Assembly: GCA_036346375.1 (NCBI GenBank)
Contig: CM070501.1
Coordinates: forward strand, 52,927,326 to 52,991,325
Direction: 5' to 3'
DNA: 64,000 nucleotides
Source: Guadua angustifolia
Lineage: Eukaryota; Streptophyta; Magnoliopsida; Poales; Poaceae
Both the position numbers and the translations under genes were made by a program. The notes beneath the pieces were generated by a model, which made no database searches, had not been told where the DNA came from, and saw only the letters and a program-made list of their open reading frames with translations. Shown here piece by piece: positions 1 through 12,640 of the stretch. Positions within the stretch are counted from its first letter, which is position 1; each line of letters opens with the position of its first letter.

Positions 1-698
1 CCACCTCTGGCTTCTCCCCGACACCAACACTCAAGTCATGTGCCACCACCTCATTCACCCAGAGCTCGCTGGAATCTTGCTTGCACTCCGTGTAGCATGA
101 ACCACATCGCCCTGTCACCTCATGATCGTGCATGTCCAGTAGAAAGTAGCTCGAGTCGAGCGACCTCAACTCCATTGCCTCCCTCAACGCCACCACCACA
201 TCCATCTCTGCCCCTCCCTCAAATATGTAGTAGCAGAATCAGCTAGCTCCTCTTCCTCCCCACAGCCTCCTAGGATCTTGTCAACACCATCGCAAACACC
301 AACATTGTATTCATATTTAGTGAAACACCACCCTGTCCTAAGACTCTTCTCGGTAATCTTTGAAAATTTGTACTCTGTCTTAATCTTTTATTCTAATTGA
401 TGTCTCAACTCCTTCCTGACCTCCTTGAAAATCCTAAGAGAATTCTTGTTGTCACTGTCTCCATTAGGAGCTCACCAAAAGCAACACCACTTCAGAATTG
501 TGTCACCGCCACTGTGCCATCTTTGCTGATCCATCACTTTGCTAAACAGCTTGGGTCACAAGGTGTGCCTCATCACCTTGATGCCATCCTCCACCACCTC
601 CAGTAGTCCCTTAGCTGTGTAACACCGCTGCCATCCTCCTCCTCGCTGCCTTTCCCCTTACTATTGCCAACTTTGATCGCTACATCCTAAGACCAAGC
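1..698. other. intergenic, no gene recognised
   Basis: C-rich, CA/CT-rich sequence with short open frames on both strands. None shows a recognisable domain, splice structure or convincing codon pattern. It ends at the GGCTCG-rich element that begins near 699. It may be an old transposon remnant, but nothing in the sequence decides this. Confidence 0.4.
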
Positions 699-1222
699 TG
701 TGGGTGGAAAAGTAGCTCGAGGCTCGCGGCTCGGCTCGGGCTCGGCTCGGCTCGGTGTGGCTCGGCTCGGCTCGGTGCATCAACGAGCCGAGCCCGAGCC
801 TACCATCTGGCTCGGTGCTACAATGAGCCGAGCCCGAGCTGGCTCGTGAGCGGCTCGTTGGCTCGTTAGGCTCGGTAAAATTCAGATATTCAGAATCACT
901 TTCACTAATCACTAATCATTAATCGATTATCCAAATTACATGAGGCATAATTTTAATACAAAATTAGCCACAGCCCACAGACATTCAATCGGCTTGGCAT
1001 TCATACAGTCATATTGAACAAGGAACATACTTGAGAGTTGACGCAATGAGGCGGGCCCACATGCCAGGCGGCTCATGAGCCGGCTCGGCTCGGCTCGAGG
1101 CTCGTCGAGCCCGAGCCGAGCGATTTCAACTCGACAAAGACAATGAGCCGAGCTCGGCTCGGCCATAAACCGACTCGGTCGGCCGGCCGAGCTCGGCTCG
1201 GCTCAGCTCGATTCCACCCCTA
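699..1222. mobile_element. non-autonomous hAT-like element with GGCTCG arrays
   Basis: The ends are imperfect inverted repeats: TGTGGGTGGAA on the left, and the reverse complement of TAGGGGTGGAA on the right. The subterminal parts, about 715-860 and 1070-1210, consist largely of the hexamer GGCTCG and its complement CGAGCC. The AT-richer middle has no coding content. The layout matches the hAT-like elements at 42183 and 30894. Unlike those, no clean 8-bp target duplication can be read here, so the exact edges are tentative. Confidence 0.6.
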
Positions 1223-4200
1223 ACTGTGAAGTGCTTCTCTGCATCTGTGCCATGCCCATGCATCCCTTTGTCGGTCAAAATCATGTCGGGTCTTGCTGAT
1301 GGTGAGAACTCCGTCTCTGTGCCCACCACTCTATATCGCCCCATTCCAACCTCCGTAACCACCTCCATCATCACGTGTTCTTAAAAATGGGTTTGTCATG
1401 TCACAGAATTTAGCTTGCGGATGTCGTTGTCACGCTTGGCTGCCAAGGCTCGCTAGCGGCCATCTCCCCTCTCCCTTTGTTTGCTTGGAGAAGGAGCACA
1501 GTACAGAGCTATTACTGTGTGCATGTGGTAGAGCCAGACTGTGTTGACCAAATCCGAGCAAGTTGCTTGCTAGTTGGTTGAGCCATGCTTTATTGCCCGA
1601 GCTTGGATTGGGGTCCAAATCGGACCCAACCGATCTAGGTCTGACCCAGGCTGACTTTTATCCGATTTAATCCAAGACTATTTTACATGCATCAAGTACC
1701 ACTGTTCACTCTCCATCTCCAAATCCAAGCTCTCTAAAGCCATTTGATCATCGGTTTTCCTTCCCACGAGTGTTCCGGCTCCATTTCTTTCTTGTTATAG
1801 TTTTTTATTTGCAAGAGTAGGAGTGCTAGTAGTCTTATTTGGTGTAGTTTCTTGTCTATGTACTGTAGATTATGATGCGGGAGCCATAGGAGTGAGTGAA
1901 GCAGGAGGTGAAGATCCCCAAGCATATGAAGAAGTGAACGTCAATCACGAGCTTCAAGGCAAGTCGCGATCCCTTATCATATTGAATTCCTATTAATTGG
2001 GTATATTATGTATGGGCTAATTATCACATTATTTATTTGTCAATGCTAATTTCTATCAATTACTTTTGAATAATCATGATTAAATAGTTAATGCCTTTAA
2101 TTCAATTGCTTACTTGCTATCTTTAATAATAATTTAATCTAGTTTTCCATGATAAACCTAGAGCTACCGCATCATATTTAGATTAACACAGTAGTGGAAC
2201 AATAAAACTTGTCATATTGTTGCCCGCCATCACGAGTTGATTCATCAGATCCTATGCTTACAATGGTATATATTGTATGTGAATCACTCACTAAGAGTGA
2301 TGCCTTTGAAAATTTGGCCAAGGACACTGACGGAATGTGTGGTGGGTTGAGTACCTCACAAGTATGCATCAGCTAAAGCACATAAAGGCTAGAACCTTGT
2401 GCAATGCGATTGACATAATTGTTGCCCATCCACAAGCCGAGTAATTGAACTTAGCCTAGTACATTGTTCTTCTTTATAAAGTTTGTAGGAGAAGTCCCTA
2501 TTTCAACATGAAATGGGTGGAATCAAGAGTAAACCGTTGGGTGTCACTAGTCACATTTACACAACGGTGGAACCCATGTAAGTAGTCGACATGTAGTCTT
2601 GCCTCGGCCCAACATGTTCTCGACTGCTAGGATGGATGTGTATTTCACCAATGCAGAAACTAATGATTTGGAATTCTAGAGTGGTCATGTTGTTTCTCAA
2701 TGATTGCAAGTTGTGGAAATCTTGTGGGTAAAGCTGGGCACTCTCTGTAGAGATAAACCCGAATCATTCGAATGTGCCGTTTTTCCCGTTAATGGAACTA
2801 TGCTATCGGGGTGATTCCTAAACTCAAGGCATAAGTAGTTTTGATGATTAAAATGTGATACTTGGTGATGACATGGAATTATTACTTACACTTTTGATTT
2901 TTTTTATCAACTCTTTTTGTTTTAAATCAAATGCTTGTCAAATAAAACTATAGGGATACTAGCAGTGATAGGTCCACGTGAACCCTCCTTCTCATACATA
3001 TATTAAAATCCCTTGCATGTATTAGCATTTGCCATCATGTCTTGTTGGGTACGAATGTACTTGTTCTGTCATATCTTAGTTCAGATGATGAGTATTACGA
3101 AGAGGATGCCCCAGAAGGAGATGACTGCTATGACGGTGAATATCATATCATACGTTCTAGGTCAAGCCAAAACTCAAGTGCCCCATATTCTCCGTCGTTT
3201 TCGAAATGAACTCAGTGATCTTCTATTTGCCACGAACAGGGTAGTTAATAAGTGCCAGACTCATCGGTCTATGCTTCGGATTCGTCACCTTGCTTGACCG
3301 TGCAAAATGACCCCTAAGACATGACCGTCGTTGCCATTGTACTCGTCTGGTCACGGTCACCTTGGTTGGTCAGGAGAGAGGGAAGGGATGCGAACGGGCC
3401 GGACCTAAGCAAGTTGGTTGGGTTGATCGGAGGAGAAAAACCGTCTTTTCCTGTGGGATTAAAGAGGAAAAATAATAGAAATGGTAGGAAAATTATGCAA
3501 ATCACAAAATCTGAAAAACCAACTCTAAAGAGTGGCAAATAATGAATTTTGATAAATCATCAATTATCCCTTATTCGAATCATCCAAGGAAAAGTTATAG
3601 AAAACACAACTACCTCAAAATAAGCAAAGTTGCTTATACCACTGGTACAAATGCAGTATAGCTGGTTCTTAGTGATGCCTTTTTTTTTAGATCAATGTTT
3701 CTTAGTGGTGCCTTTTAATCTGTGGGTTGATGTTAACGCTAGCTAATTCTGGCGCTCTTACTCAACAAGAGATCACAAAATGCTTACTTCAGACACGAGT
3801 ACCTACATAGGTAGCTGTTTACAAGCTTATTTAAAACACTGCGTGCATGCGTCGGTGTGTGTGAGAGGGAGGGAGAGGTTTCAAGCGGACAGGTTAACGG
3901 AGCGGTGTACTGGGGACCCGAGCGTGGTACTTGTTGGTGCTACAGATCCAATAGTATACTGCGTTACATGTGACGTCTCACCAGTGACAGCACATGCATG
4001 GATGGGAATCTTTCGTCAGCTCAGCTGCTGATCGATCTACACACAAAGTCACAGCATGCAACGCGACGCCATGAGCAAACAAGGGAGATAAGCCAGTGCA
4101 ACATGTAGCACCATGCAGTTCCATCACTGTTGAAAAAAAAAAATTAACGCAGCATATACTGTGGGGTTGACAATTGACAACGAAAAAGGTGTGGACTAAA

Positions 4201-6961
4201 ATATCTACAAGTTTTTGTGGTTAAGTATGTTTGCCGGACTCGGATGGAACCGATCAATATTGTAGCTAGATGCCTAGCTCGATAGATACTTTGGGCTATG
4301 CAAGTAATTTTTTGATACTATTGGATTTGGAGACGTGAAGTTGGATCATGTCATGTCATGTGAGCCTAATGGTTCCTCATGTCTTATTGGAGTTGTTTTC
4401 GAACACCTTGACCATAAACTATACGGGCATTCTAGCTAGGAAATTAAAGAAAACTACACAGCCGTTAACACAACAAGTGGGAATTGAATTGTAGAAAACA
4501 AGTAGCAAATGGTGGTGTGGCCAAAGCAAATACCAGTGTTGAACGATGATCCGTGTTGCAACTCATTTATTGGCTTGAGTTCTTGCCCCCTAGGGCGAGC
4601 TCACTTCCTTCGGATTCTTTTTAGGCGTTGGCTTCAAGGGACTTCTACAATACTAACAGTTACTATTATCTTAATTACCAGTTACCACGTCGATATGCTC
4701 GTATCATATGCACCCTCAAGTTGGATTAACAAGTGCTGCGGATGAAGACAACGCAGAACAACTATAGCTAAGCTGTTCTTTCTTTGATAATCAAACAACT
4801 AATATATATAGCTAAGCTGGTAGCTAAGTTGGTAGATGACTTGTCTGGTTACTTGTCCTGACCGACGTTTTACAAAAGGCTTAAAGATTATCCAACTTCT
4901 ACATCTGAAAAATAAACTTTCGCGCGGTTGATCGAATCCAGTGAAAAGTTGAGTGAACGTACACAACGCTGTAAATGTGCTGTAAAGATTCATCCCAGAG
5001 TCATGTGCAAACCATCCTTTTCGTGCAGTTGTCGTAGGCTGCTGCCATCTCAGTGCAGCGGCTGTCTCTGCTCGCTCGTGCCTGTGCGCTGCAACCCTGA
5101 TCTCTGCAAGAAACATGTTCTGTCCGCTGTCCGAACGCCATGGATCTAGCTCGGACAGAGCGCCATGGCGCATCACGGACATCTACAGCCGCGGGGAAAC
5201 CAAAAACTAATCCATGAAAATTGTAACAGAGGTGGTAGGAGAAGAGAGAAGGGAGATAGATCAGTGTACCTGGACAAAGGCATGCATGAGATGCAGGGAG
5301 CGAGGTAACTGATAGCATGATTGAACAGGGTAAACATGTACATGCATTATCCATGCGTACCTGTTAGTGGAAAGATTCAGTAGATTTGGGCTCTCTTGGA
5401 AGAAACCACTCGTGCAATCTACGCTAGACAACGCCTGTAACATCGATGTCCGCAGCGCAAAAAAGAACGAAATCTGGTGTCCACGTTTTGTTCTTACGGC
5501 CCAGAGAACATGAATGTAGTTTAATAATGTACCGGAGTATAGTTTTGTACTGGTTGGTAGCAGTGTACATCCCAAGCAACTGTATTCGTTCACAAAACGG
5601 AGCGAGGAAGAAAAAATAAGAGCATAAATAACACGAAGAACAATGATTTTGCGAACTTTGTTGCCCATTATGTTGCACTAAAGTTTAGGTAGCAAGAGTG
5701 AATCAACATAGCATATACTGACCATACCTTCTTTCTGTGGCAACGTGTTTGTTATTCTCTTCGATCCAGTTTGGTTGCATGTCACAAGGGCATTCAAACA
5801 AAAGAGGGTACCGGATAAGCCTTTGAAGAGAAATATCTGAAAGACTGAAACAGTAACTAGATAGCTAATGGCATATTAATCATCAAAAGATGACATACAA
5901 CACAGAAAATGAGAGACATTCTCCGTTTTGAGGGTATCCGTCATAATCGAACAAGTAATTTACAGGAAGACTGGAGGAGGGATATATGAGTATACAAGCA
6001 TTCGAATTGAAGTTAGTACACAAGAAGACAACTATGTAACATCTAATACAAGGTGCAAATGTGCAATACAATGGGAACAAGACAATTTTTGCACCAGGAG
6101 AGGCTGTAGCATCATTGAAGCGACACTTTCTCAAAATGGTCACAATCAAATAAAATAGTGCTGATAGCACCACTGAACTATTCTATAGCCCAGAATTTCC
6201 ACACACACAGAAAAATGATATGCAACTGTTTTTAGCAAGCGAACCGCGCCACCCAAACCTGCAAGGAAACATTGCAGTACTGATAAGAACTATGAATAAA
6301 AGCAGACAACTAGGCCTTTATCTTATGTGTCAGTCCTAGAAAAAAGTTCAAGCACATCAAATTAAGACCGAAACACAATGCAAAACTGAATACACACACA
6401 GAGAGAACAAAGGCCAATGCATCTCCAGGTGTCTTAAGACGGTGAAGATATTTCTTCATCTTAAAAAATTGATGACATAAGAAAAATAGAATAGGCCAGG
6501 ATACTTTGCTAAAGGGAAATGGAAAACTAATATTAACATTTCACATTAGTTCATTGTTGCTGACGTCATGTTTAATCATTGACTGATCTTAAGGAGCATG
6601 TAGAGCTATGAAAAATCAAACACTAAAGCTTTCTTGTGAAAATAACTCCTAAGGCTCATTCTTCAGATAAACAAAGAATAAATGGAAAAAATAATCTGAA
6701 ATCTTGTTAGTCAGGAATTTCTTGTCAAACCAACAACACTGTTTAAACAAAGAAACATACAGATTAAAAGGGGAAAACATGAAATTTGTACATATCTGAG
6801 CACAAAGCCCCAAGTAATCACGTAAAAGATTGTTAGGCATCAACACAAATCATTACATACAGCATTGTACAAAACTCCAGTGATTGATTGTTAAGCATCC
6901 ATACAGACATTATATGCAGTGTTGTGCAAAACGCCCACGATAGAACATTACCTCCATTGGA
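1223..6961. other. transposon-like debris and TRAPPC1 downstream region
   Basis: No complete gene is recognised. From 1700 to 3300 the DNA resembles decayed LTR-retrotransposon sequence, AT-rich with scattered coding-like pieces. From 3300 to 5700 it is unremarkable. From about 5700 to 6961 it lies downstream of the minus-strand TRAPPC1-like stop codon and may include its 3' untranslated region, though no polyadenylation site is pinned down. Short open frames here overlap on both strands and look like chance. Confidence 0.35.
3081..3209 (+). pseudogene. unrecognised acidic coding-like fragment
   Basis: A 42-codon frame starts just after a possible splice acceptor (…CTTAGTTCAG) and ends at TGA 3207-3209. 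It encodes a strongly acidic, tyrosine-rich segment (S-D-D-E-Y-Y-E-E-D-A-P-E-G-D-D) followed by a Ser/Arg-rich stretch. The composition looks protein-coding, but the family is not recognised and no neighbouring exon can be attached. It could be an exon remnant of a transposon or of a host gene. Confidence 0.25.
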
Positions 6962-9589
6962 TCAAATATATATTTTTGCATATTGATCTAGATGTTTATT
7001 GAAAAGGTCACACCTGCAAATAAGAAATGTTCAGAAAACTAGTGAGGTGAGCTAAACAACAAAAAACATAGACACTAAGCCTGAAATTGCTTATGTATGG
7101 GAATCGAGTAACTAAAGATTATTTAGTTCAAATGATCCTATACAAGCTGTTATTCACTCTTAAAAACAGTGTTATTCTCAATTGGAAAGAGCACTACAAG
7201 TTATGGATAAAACTAAAATTAAGAGAGCAGTTTATGAATAGCTCAAATCACCATGTTTAACACAATGAACAACAATAATTTTGTAAGCACTTCTCATGTA
7301 AATGACTTAATAGAGCAGTATGCCCTTATGACTGAATGGTGCAGTCACTCATCCACTACTCCTTTTGAATTTGTAATCTTACATGAATTCATTCATAGAT
7401 AAGGACATAGGATCATACGAAGTTTAGTATGTTTGGTAGACTCAGAGGACTAGGGGTGATAAGATCTACACACCCATTTGTTAGCTATGTCCCTAAATAA
7501 GTTATGCATTTATCTGCACAGCGTAAACTCAATACTAGAGTCAATCGCTCAATTATGAAATAAAAAGGATGCCGGTACAAATAGTCTGATAAAAATGATA
7601 TCATCCTTTCAAGCATCCTATCATTAGCAATTGCTTCTGTCTAATCATGTAGTTTGAAAAAAAATTCCATTAATAGGCGGAACTTACTTGATTAGAGTGC
7701 CAGGAGCATACAGAGGATTCTTTACAACATATTCCGCATATAGGTTGTAGATATGCTTCAGTGAATCTCGTTGATCACCAGTCCTTGGATGGGTAATTAG
7801 AATAAGCTACATAAAAATGAAACTGTCAGTGATCTTTTTGAAGGGAGTATTAATGTATTATATACCTATCTGCTCAACAACTTCCATGTTAAAGATGGAG
7901 CACGATGACAATAGTTCAAACATATATCAAGTGGAACAGGTCTGCATGAAAACAAGGTTGCATTGATGCTTCTACTATTTGGAGTCACACCAGTTAAACA
8001 TGGGTTCCACTGACGTGATAGAATTACTGCATTGTTAGTAATTTGAAGCCACTAGAACCCAACCTAAGTCTTGTCTTCATCTAATTCAAACACTCATAAG
8101 TTTTGGTATCCAGGAAAAAACCTTTAATTTTAACAAACCAAGTTACTTCACCACACAAAATAAAATCATGATAAATGTAAGAACAGAAGACAGCAAGGGA
8201 TGAGAATAAATAACACAGTGACTAACCTTTATGCCAGAAGGGCTCTCCATGAAGCTCAATTTGTATGTGTTTGTCTTGAAGCTATAAAATGAGCAGCCCT
8301 CACCTGGCAGTAGTGGAACCCCAAGATTTCCCTTTTCTGCTCTGCATATGATATGTAAAAAGATCAGGAAGCAAATAACGTATCTAGGATATTAAACACC
8401 AAAAAGATTCATCCATTGAAATTTCAAGTTACCTCAGTTTCTACATAAATTTCTTAGGATCGCAATTTGGGAAAGAGATAGTAGAACAGTGCACAGGGAA
8501 TGAAGATTCACAAGTTCCAAACAAGTTTGCTGGTGTAAGTAATTTTTTAATGGCTGGAATTTTAAGCGGTTTTCTCAATTCATCTTCCGCGTTTTGGCAC
8601 TCTCATGTTAAACTACCTCATGTGTGCACAGAATTTTCTAGAGAAGTAATTAGAGTACATAAACAATCAATCTAAAAATTCGAATAATTCATTTTTTTTT
8701 AAAAAAAATATTTTTTTTCAAAATTTCAAACAATTTCGGACTTCATTACTGGCTCAGGGAGGTCTGTGTAGTGTGTATACCGAGCTGAGGTGGGAGATCA
8801 AAGGTCTGGCCTTTCGTTATTTTCATATTCTCCCACACTTGTGTAGGGAGAGGTTTTACTTCCGAATAAGGATTCTTCACTGCCCCCTCTGCCCTTCACC
8901 CCTCCCTCATACATTTTCTCCTCTTAATTTCTGCTACAAAATCTTGCAATTTCTGTCAAATTGGTCATACTTTGAATTAGTCCTACTGAATCAAGCCGTG
9001 GAATGATACATACTCCCAATAAACTAACTGAAGCAATTCAATCATTCGCTCATTTTAAAGAGCACACAATTGGCAATGTGGCATTGATGCACGTTCCAAG
9101 TATTGTTAACCCAAAACCATTCCGATAGCTGCCGCCTAGCAGGCAAGCAGCCAGTGAATATCGTGAGAACTGTTCTTGTTCTTCGATTCAAGAACCGCTC
9201 ACTCCATCAAAATCCACCGACCAACTACTCTAATTTCGTGAACTGAACTAACTATGACCGACATCATATCTAGATGGCTAGGCCCTTCTCTCTAAATCTC
9301 CCTGAACAGAGCAGAACCGAAGAGAGGAAGATACGTACGTGGTGGGGTCGATCTTGGCGGTAAAGGAGCGGAGGGAGAAGAGGAGACCGAACATGAGCTT
9401 GTGGTCCTGGGTGTGGTCGAGCGTGCGGAGCGGGCGGTGCCACTCGCGGTACAGCAGGCAGACGCCGCTGCGGTTGAAGACGTAGAGCACCTGCGCGTTG
9501 GCACCCACGCCCGTTCCCTGCAGCGCCGGCGGGGCCGCGTTGGCCTCCGGTGCGACCGACGTCAGCGACGAGCCGCCGAAGAACTGCAT
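6962..9589 (-). CDS. TRAPPC1 (BET5): TRAPP complex subunit TRAPPC1/BET5-like protein
   Basis: This is a core subunit of the TRAPP tethering complex, which acts as a Rab GEF in ER-to-Golgi traffic and has a longin-type fold. Four minus-strand exons are read: 9339-9589, 8227-8341, 7688-7806 and 6962-7013, all with GT-AG borders and consistent phases, giving 178 residues. Exon 1 carries a plant-type leader (MQFFGGSSLTS) and then VLYVFNRSGVCLLYREW, the hallmark first longin strand, with KLMFGLLFSLRSF after it. Exon 2 has SFYSFKTNTYKL and MESPSGIK. Exon 3 has LKHIYNLYAEYVVKNPLY. Exon 4 has the ending LFNKHLDQYAKIYI. I chose ATG 9587-9589 because it begins the conserved leader; an in-frame extension reaches 9763 but looks like 5' UTR. 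The gene appears intact. The last residues (AKIYI) differ from the VRTL-type ending I expect. Confidence 0.85.
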
Positions 9590-9809
9590 CGCCGAACTTG
9601 TCGAGGGCGGATGGGGGTGGATCTCCGGCGGGTACAGGAGATGAGGAAACTGATGCAGAGAGCCATCGTTGTTGAAGATGATCATGGGCCGGTCTGGCTC
9701 CCGAGATGATGGGCCAAAGTCTAAATAGCCCACAGAAATAAAGCCTGGTTCAAGGACCAGCACAGTTGAGCTATAAAAGCCTGGAGAAGATGGCTGCTAC
9801 TGTACCTAA

Positions 9810-10055
9810 TCCACCCGTTTAGAAATATAAGATCTAGTTTAACTTGTATAAGGATTAAAATTATGATATAATTAATAAATATATGAGATAAAATGATTTA
9901 GATATTCTATTTAATTGTCTTAAAAGACAAGAGATAATATTTTATGTTGGTGATAATGAACAAAAGTATATAATTAAGAGTGAATAAATAGAAATATAGT
10001 AAAAAATCTTTATTAATTTATATAAAAACTTTATATTTCTAAACAAAGCCCTTAT
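9810..10055. mobile_element. AT-rich MITE, same family as the 13.4-kb copy
   Basis: The AT-rich segment shares an extended run of matching blocks with 13405-13699: an aggattaa block, then gatttagatat, then taattgt, then gtgaataaatag. The TIRs are less clear than in the other copy. It lies immediately upstream of the TRAPPC1-like gene. Confidence 0.5.
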
Positions 10056-10068
10056 AATTCTATACTTA

Positions 10069-10974
10069 GAGCAACTCCAACCCAAACCCTTATATTTTCG
10101 TTCTAAATCACTCATTTAAGGGTGGTGTAAAAATTAGGCCGGGGCACCTTATATCAAATTTGTCTCCAACCCACACTCCCTATTACTCACCCCTATTATT
10201 TATCTAAACATTATTATTACTTTACCCATGAATTATTTACTAAAAATAGAAATAACAAATAAAAAAATGTTGAAGAAAATAATAGGAGAAGGAAGAAAAC
10301 CCTAGATGTAGGGGTGAGAAGGAGCCTCCCTAGAATAGGGGTTCCTTAGGCTATTCCTAGTGAGAGTTTCAACTGAGTTTCATTCTCATTAAATGACATG
10401 ACACATCATTATATTTGGTGACATGGCAAAGTAATTATGAAGAGAGAGATAGAGAATTTCATGAGAGGTGAGAGAGTTTCATCTAGATGAAACACGAGAT
10501 ACTGTGATTACCTAGACAAAAAGCGATGTGGCACTCTTGGGGCGGGAAATGAAATGCTTTGGAATGGCCTTATAAGGGTTGGGTTGAAGCTCACATTTTT
10601 CCAATTCTCCTTATAATTTAAAGGGATTTGATAAACATCAACCGGATGTTTTTGGTTGAAATCACCCAAATCTAGAACCATTGGATCATTGTTGAGATTA
10701 GGAGTATCGATTACATCCGATCCTATGATTTGATCCAACGGTCAGGTGAATTTGGATCCGATCCTATGATTTGATCCAACGCCCGGTGAATTTGGATGTT
10801 CGGGAGTATCGATTACATCCGTCGTATGATTTGATCCAACTGGGTGAATTTGGATCTGAAATCCAATGGTTCTAGATTTGGATGATTTCAACCAAAAAAA
10901 ACATCCGGATGATACCTATACACTCCCTAATTTAAAATAGGAGGAGGTTTAGGAGATGAGTTGGACTTGCCCTT
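10069..10974. mobile_element. MITE-type element carrying a nested MITE
   Basis: The ends are imperfect inverted repeats: AGAGCAACTCCAACCC on the left, and the reverse complement of AGGGCAAGTCCAACTC on the right. This is a very common grass MITE signature. The interior has no coding capacity. It holds a complete Harbinger-like MITE (10349-10569) and, from 10700 to 10870, repeats of a ggatccgatcctatgatttg-type unit. Confidence 0.5.
10349..10569. mobile_element. Harbinger/Tourist-like MITE, 221 bp
   Basis: The TIRs are GGCTATTCCTAGTG on the left and the reverse complement GGCCATTCCAAAGC on the right. The element is flanked by TTA (10346-10348 and 10570-10572), the 3-bp duplication of PIF/Harbinger elements. 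A second copy of the same family lies inside a coding exon at 55433-55662. Confidence 0.75.
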
Positions 10975-11096
10975 AGTAGTAGCGTTCGAGTCCTCTTTCC
11001 ATTGGAGAAAAAAAACGAAGCGACGACGCACCCACTCGTCGAGCTCCTACTCGAGGGCTTCTCCCGTGCCGACACGCAACCACCACGCATCCCCCG

Positions 11097-11103
11097 ACGT
11101 GTC
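11097..11103 (+). promoter_or_regulatory. ABRE-like element ACGTGTC
   Basis: ACGTGTC contains the ACGT core of ABA-responsive elements. It sits 20 bp before the hAT insertion at 11124. With the insertion removed in thought, it would lie about 145 bp upstream of the LEA14-type start codon, a typical place for an ABRE in a dehydration gene. Function is inferred. Confidence 0.4.
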
Positions 11104-11123
11104 TGCTGCGTGAACCCCCCGGC

Positions 11124-12510
11124 CAGTGGCGAATCTACCGTTGGGGCGGGTTGGGGCTCCAGCCCCACCTCCGGCCGGCCACCGACGGGACCCCCCCCAA
11201 CACGGCCAACCCTCTCCCCGGATCCCAGGTCCCAGCGGTATTCCCCGACTCGGCGACCCCGTGCGGCCGTGCGCAAGCAATGAAGCAAAAGATTCAAGCT
11301 TCAGTATCAAACATCAGAGACATGGGCTGGTGGGCCGCCAGACAACCAGTACCACATGGGCCAAAGGGCAAGTACACCTGTACAGTACCTTGTTCTGTAG
11401 TGCCGCCGCCGCACCGCACAGGAGAGTCCAGTCTTCCAGTTGTTCCAGACTCCAGAGAGCTGCATCGCTGCGACTGGGCGAGGCGCCGGGGCCGGGGTCG
11501 GCGCCGCCGCGCTGGGGCCGGGGCCGGGACCGGGGAAGGCCGCTCAATGTCGACGAGCCAGCTGCGGCCTGCGGGTGAGGGAGAAGGTCGCTCGACGCCT
11601 AGGCGGGGAAGGAGCCAAGGGGGGAATGCCGTCGCGCTGAGAGGAGAGGAGCCGAAGGTCACGCGCCGTCGCCGAGGCCAAGTCGCCGCCGAGTGCCCGA
11701 GTTGCCGCCCAGACGCACGCCAGCGAGAGCCGAGAGGCAAAGAGGAGAAATGGGGATTGGGGAATTGATCGGCATCGGCTGAATCGGCCACCCAAAGCCC
11801 TAGACGACTCCGACTCAAAGAGACAAAGACCCAAAGTGCGGTATAAAAAATTGCTCTTAGACTCCAGCGTCGGTATAAAAAAATTCCCTATTGAGTATTG
11901 ATGAACAGTTCAGTATAAAATTGCTAATGCTGTGCCCACATTGATAAACAGTGACAAAGGCTAGGCTAATTTTTATTCTATTGACTGGTTGGTTCTTTTA
12001 TTATCTTGTTGATTTAATTTATTTTATTACAGCAAGTCAACAAACTAAGTTGCAAAAATCTTGTTGATTGGTTTAATGACTTGATGGTGTGTTACACTGA
12101 GAAAGAGATATTTAGAAATGTCGATAATAAAGAAATCATTCGACGCTTTCAAGAGATGAAAAATCGTAGAGTGAAATTGCGTCATACTCAGTACTAGTGC
12201 CTTTGCAAGTATTATTTCAATTTATATTTTTATAAGTATTCACAAATTGAAATTGCATCACTAAGTTTTGTATTTTTATCTACAGATCAAATGGTCGATG
12301 ATCCATCCTCACATATTTATGTCATTCTATCTATTAGCAAGGTACCACACTTGTTATATTTTGATTATTTACTTTGTTTCCTCCCTATTTATGTATGAAT
12401 TTTGAATTTGGATGGAAATAGATTGATATATATATCATTAGTATACTTGTCTTGAGTTAAAATTTTGACATAGGAGCCCCTCCTCTATTCTTATCCTGGA
12501 TTCGCCACTG
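11124..12510 (+). mobile_element. hAT element (CAGTGGCGAAT ends), internally deleted
   Basis: The perfect terminal inverted repeats are CAGTGGCGAAT and ATTCGCCACTG. The flanking 8-bp duplication is CCCCCGGC (11116-11123 and 12511-12518), as expected of hAT. The first ~700 bp are GC-rich and resemble the leader of such elements. The right half is AT-rich and keeps only the last exon of a transposase (12033-12197). The body of the transposase is missing, so the copy is non-autonomous. It sits between the LEA14-type gene and its likely upstream promoter. Confidence 0.85.
12033..12197 (+). pseudogene. C-terminal exon of a hAT-type transposase
   Basis: After an acceptor (TTATTACAG) comes a 54-residue frame ending at TAG 12195-12197. 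It contains VDWFNDLMVCYTEKEIF and then IIRRFQEMKNRR, the characteristic tail of plant hAT (zinc-finger MYM/TTF-type) transposases. Nothing upstream in the element encodes the zinc finger or catalytic core, so this is a remnant. Confidence 0.75.
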
Positions 12511-12640
12511 CCCCCGGCCCTTCTATTTCAGCAGGTTGATCATCACTGTGCAACCCCATCAAACTAGCAGCACGCACCTAGCAAGTAGCTAATAGTAGCA
12601 AGCCATCGATCACGTCAAGAGAAGCGTAAGTGATCGAGCA

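Noticed and set aside
691..1230. A clean 8-bp target duplication for the GGCTCG element
   Set aside because: Flanks GACCAAGC and ACTGTGAA do not match; only a partial CTGTG similarity exists, so I do not claim one.
9590..9763. 58-residue in-frame N-terminal extension of the TRAPPC1-like exon 1
   Set aside because: Conservation begins at MQFFGGSSLT; the upstream part has no family resemblance and fits a 5' UTR that happens to be open.
11002..11834. Several long open frames on both strands
   Set aside because: They overlap in all frames in a GC-rich leader of a hAT element, are Arg/Pro/Gly-rich, and show no domain. They are composition by-products.
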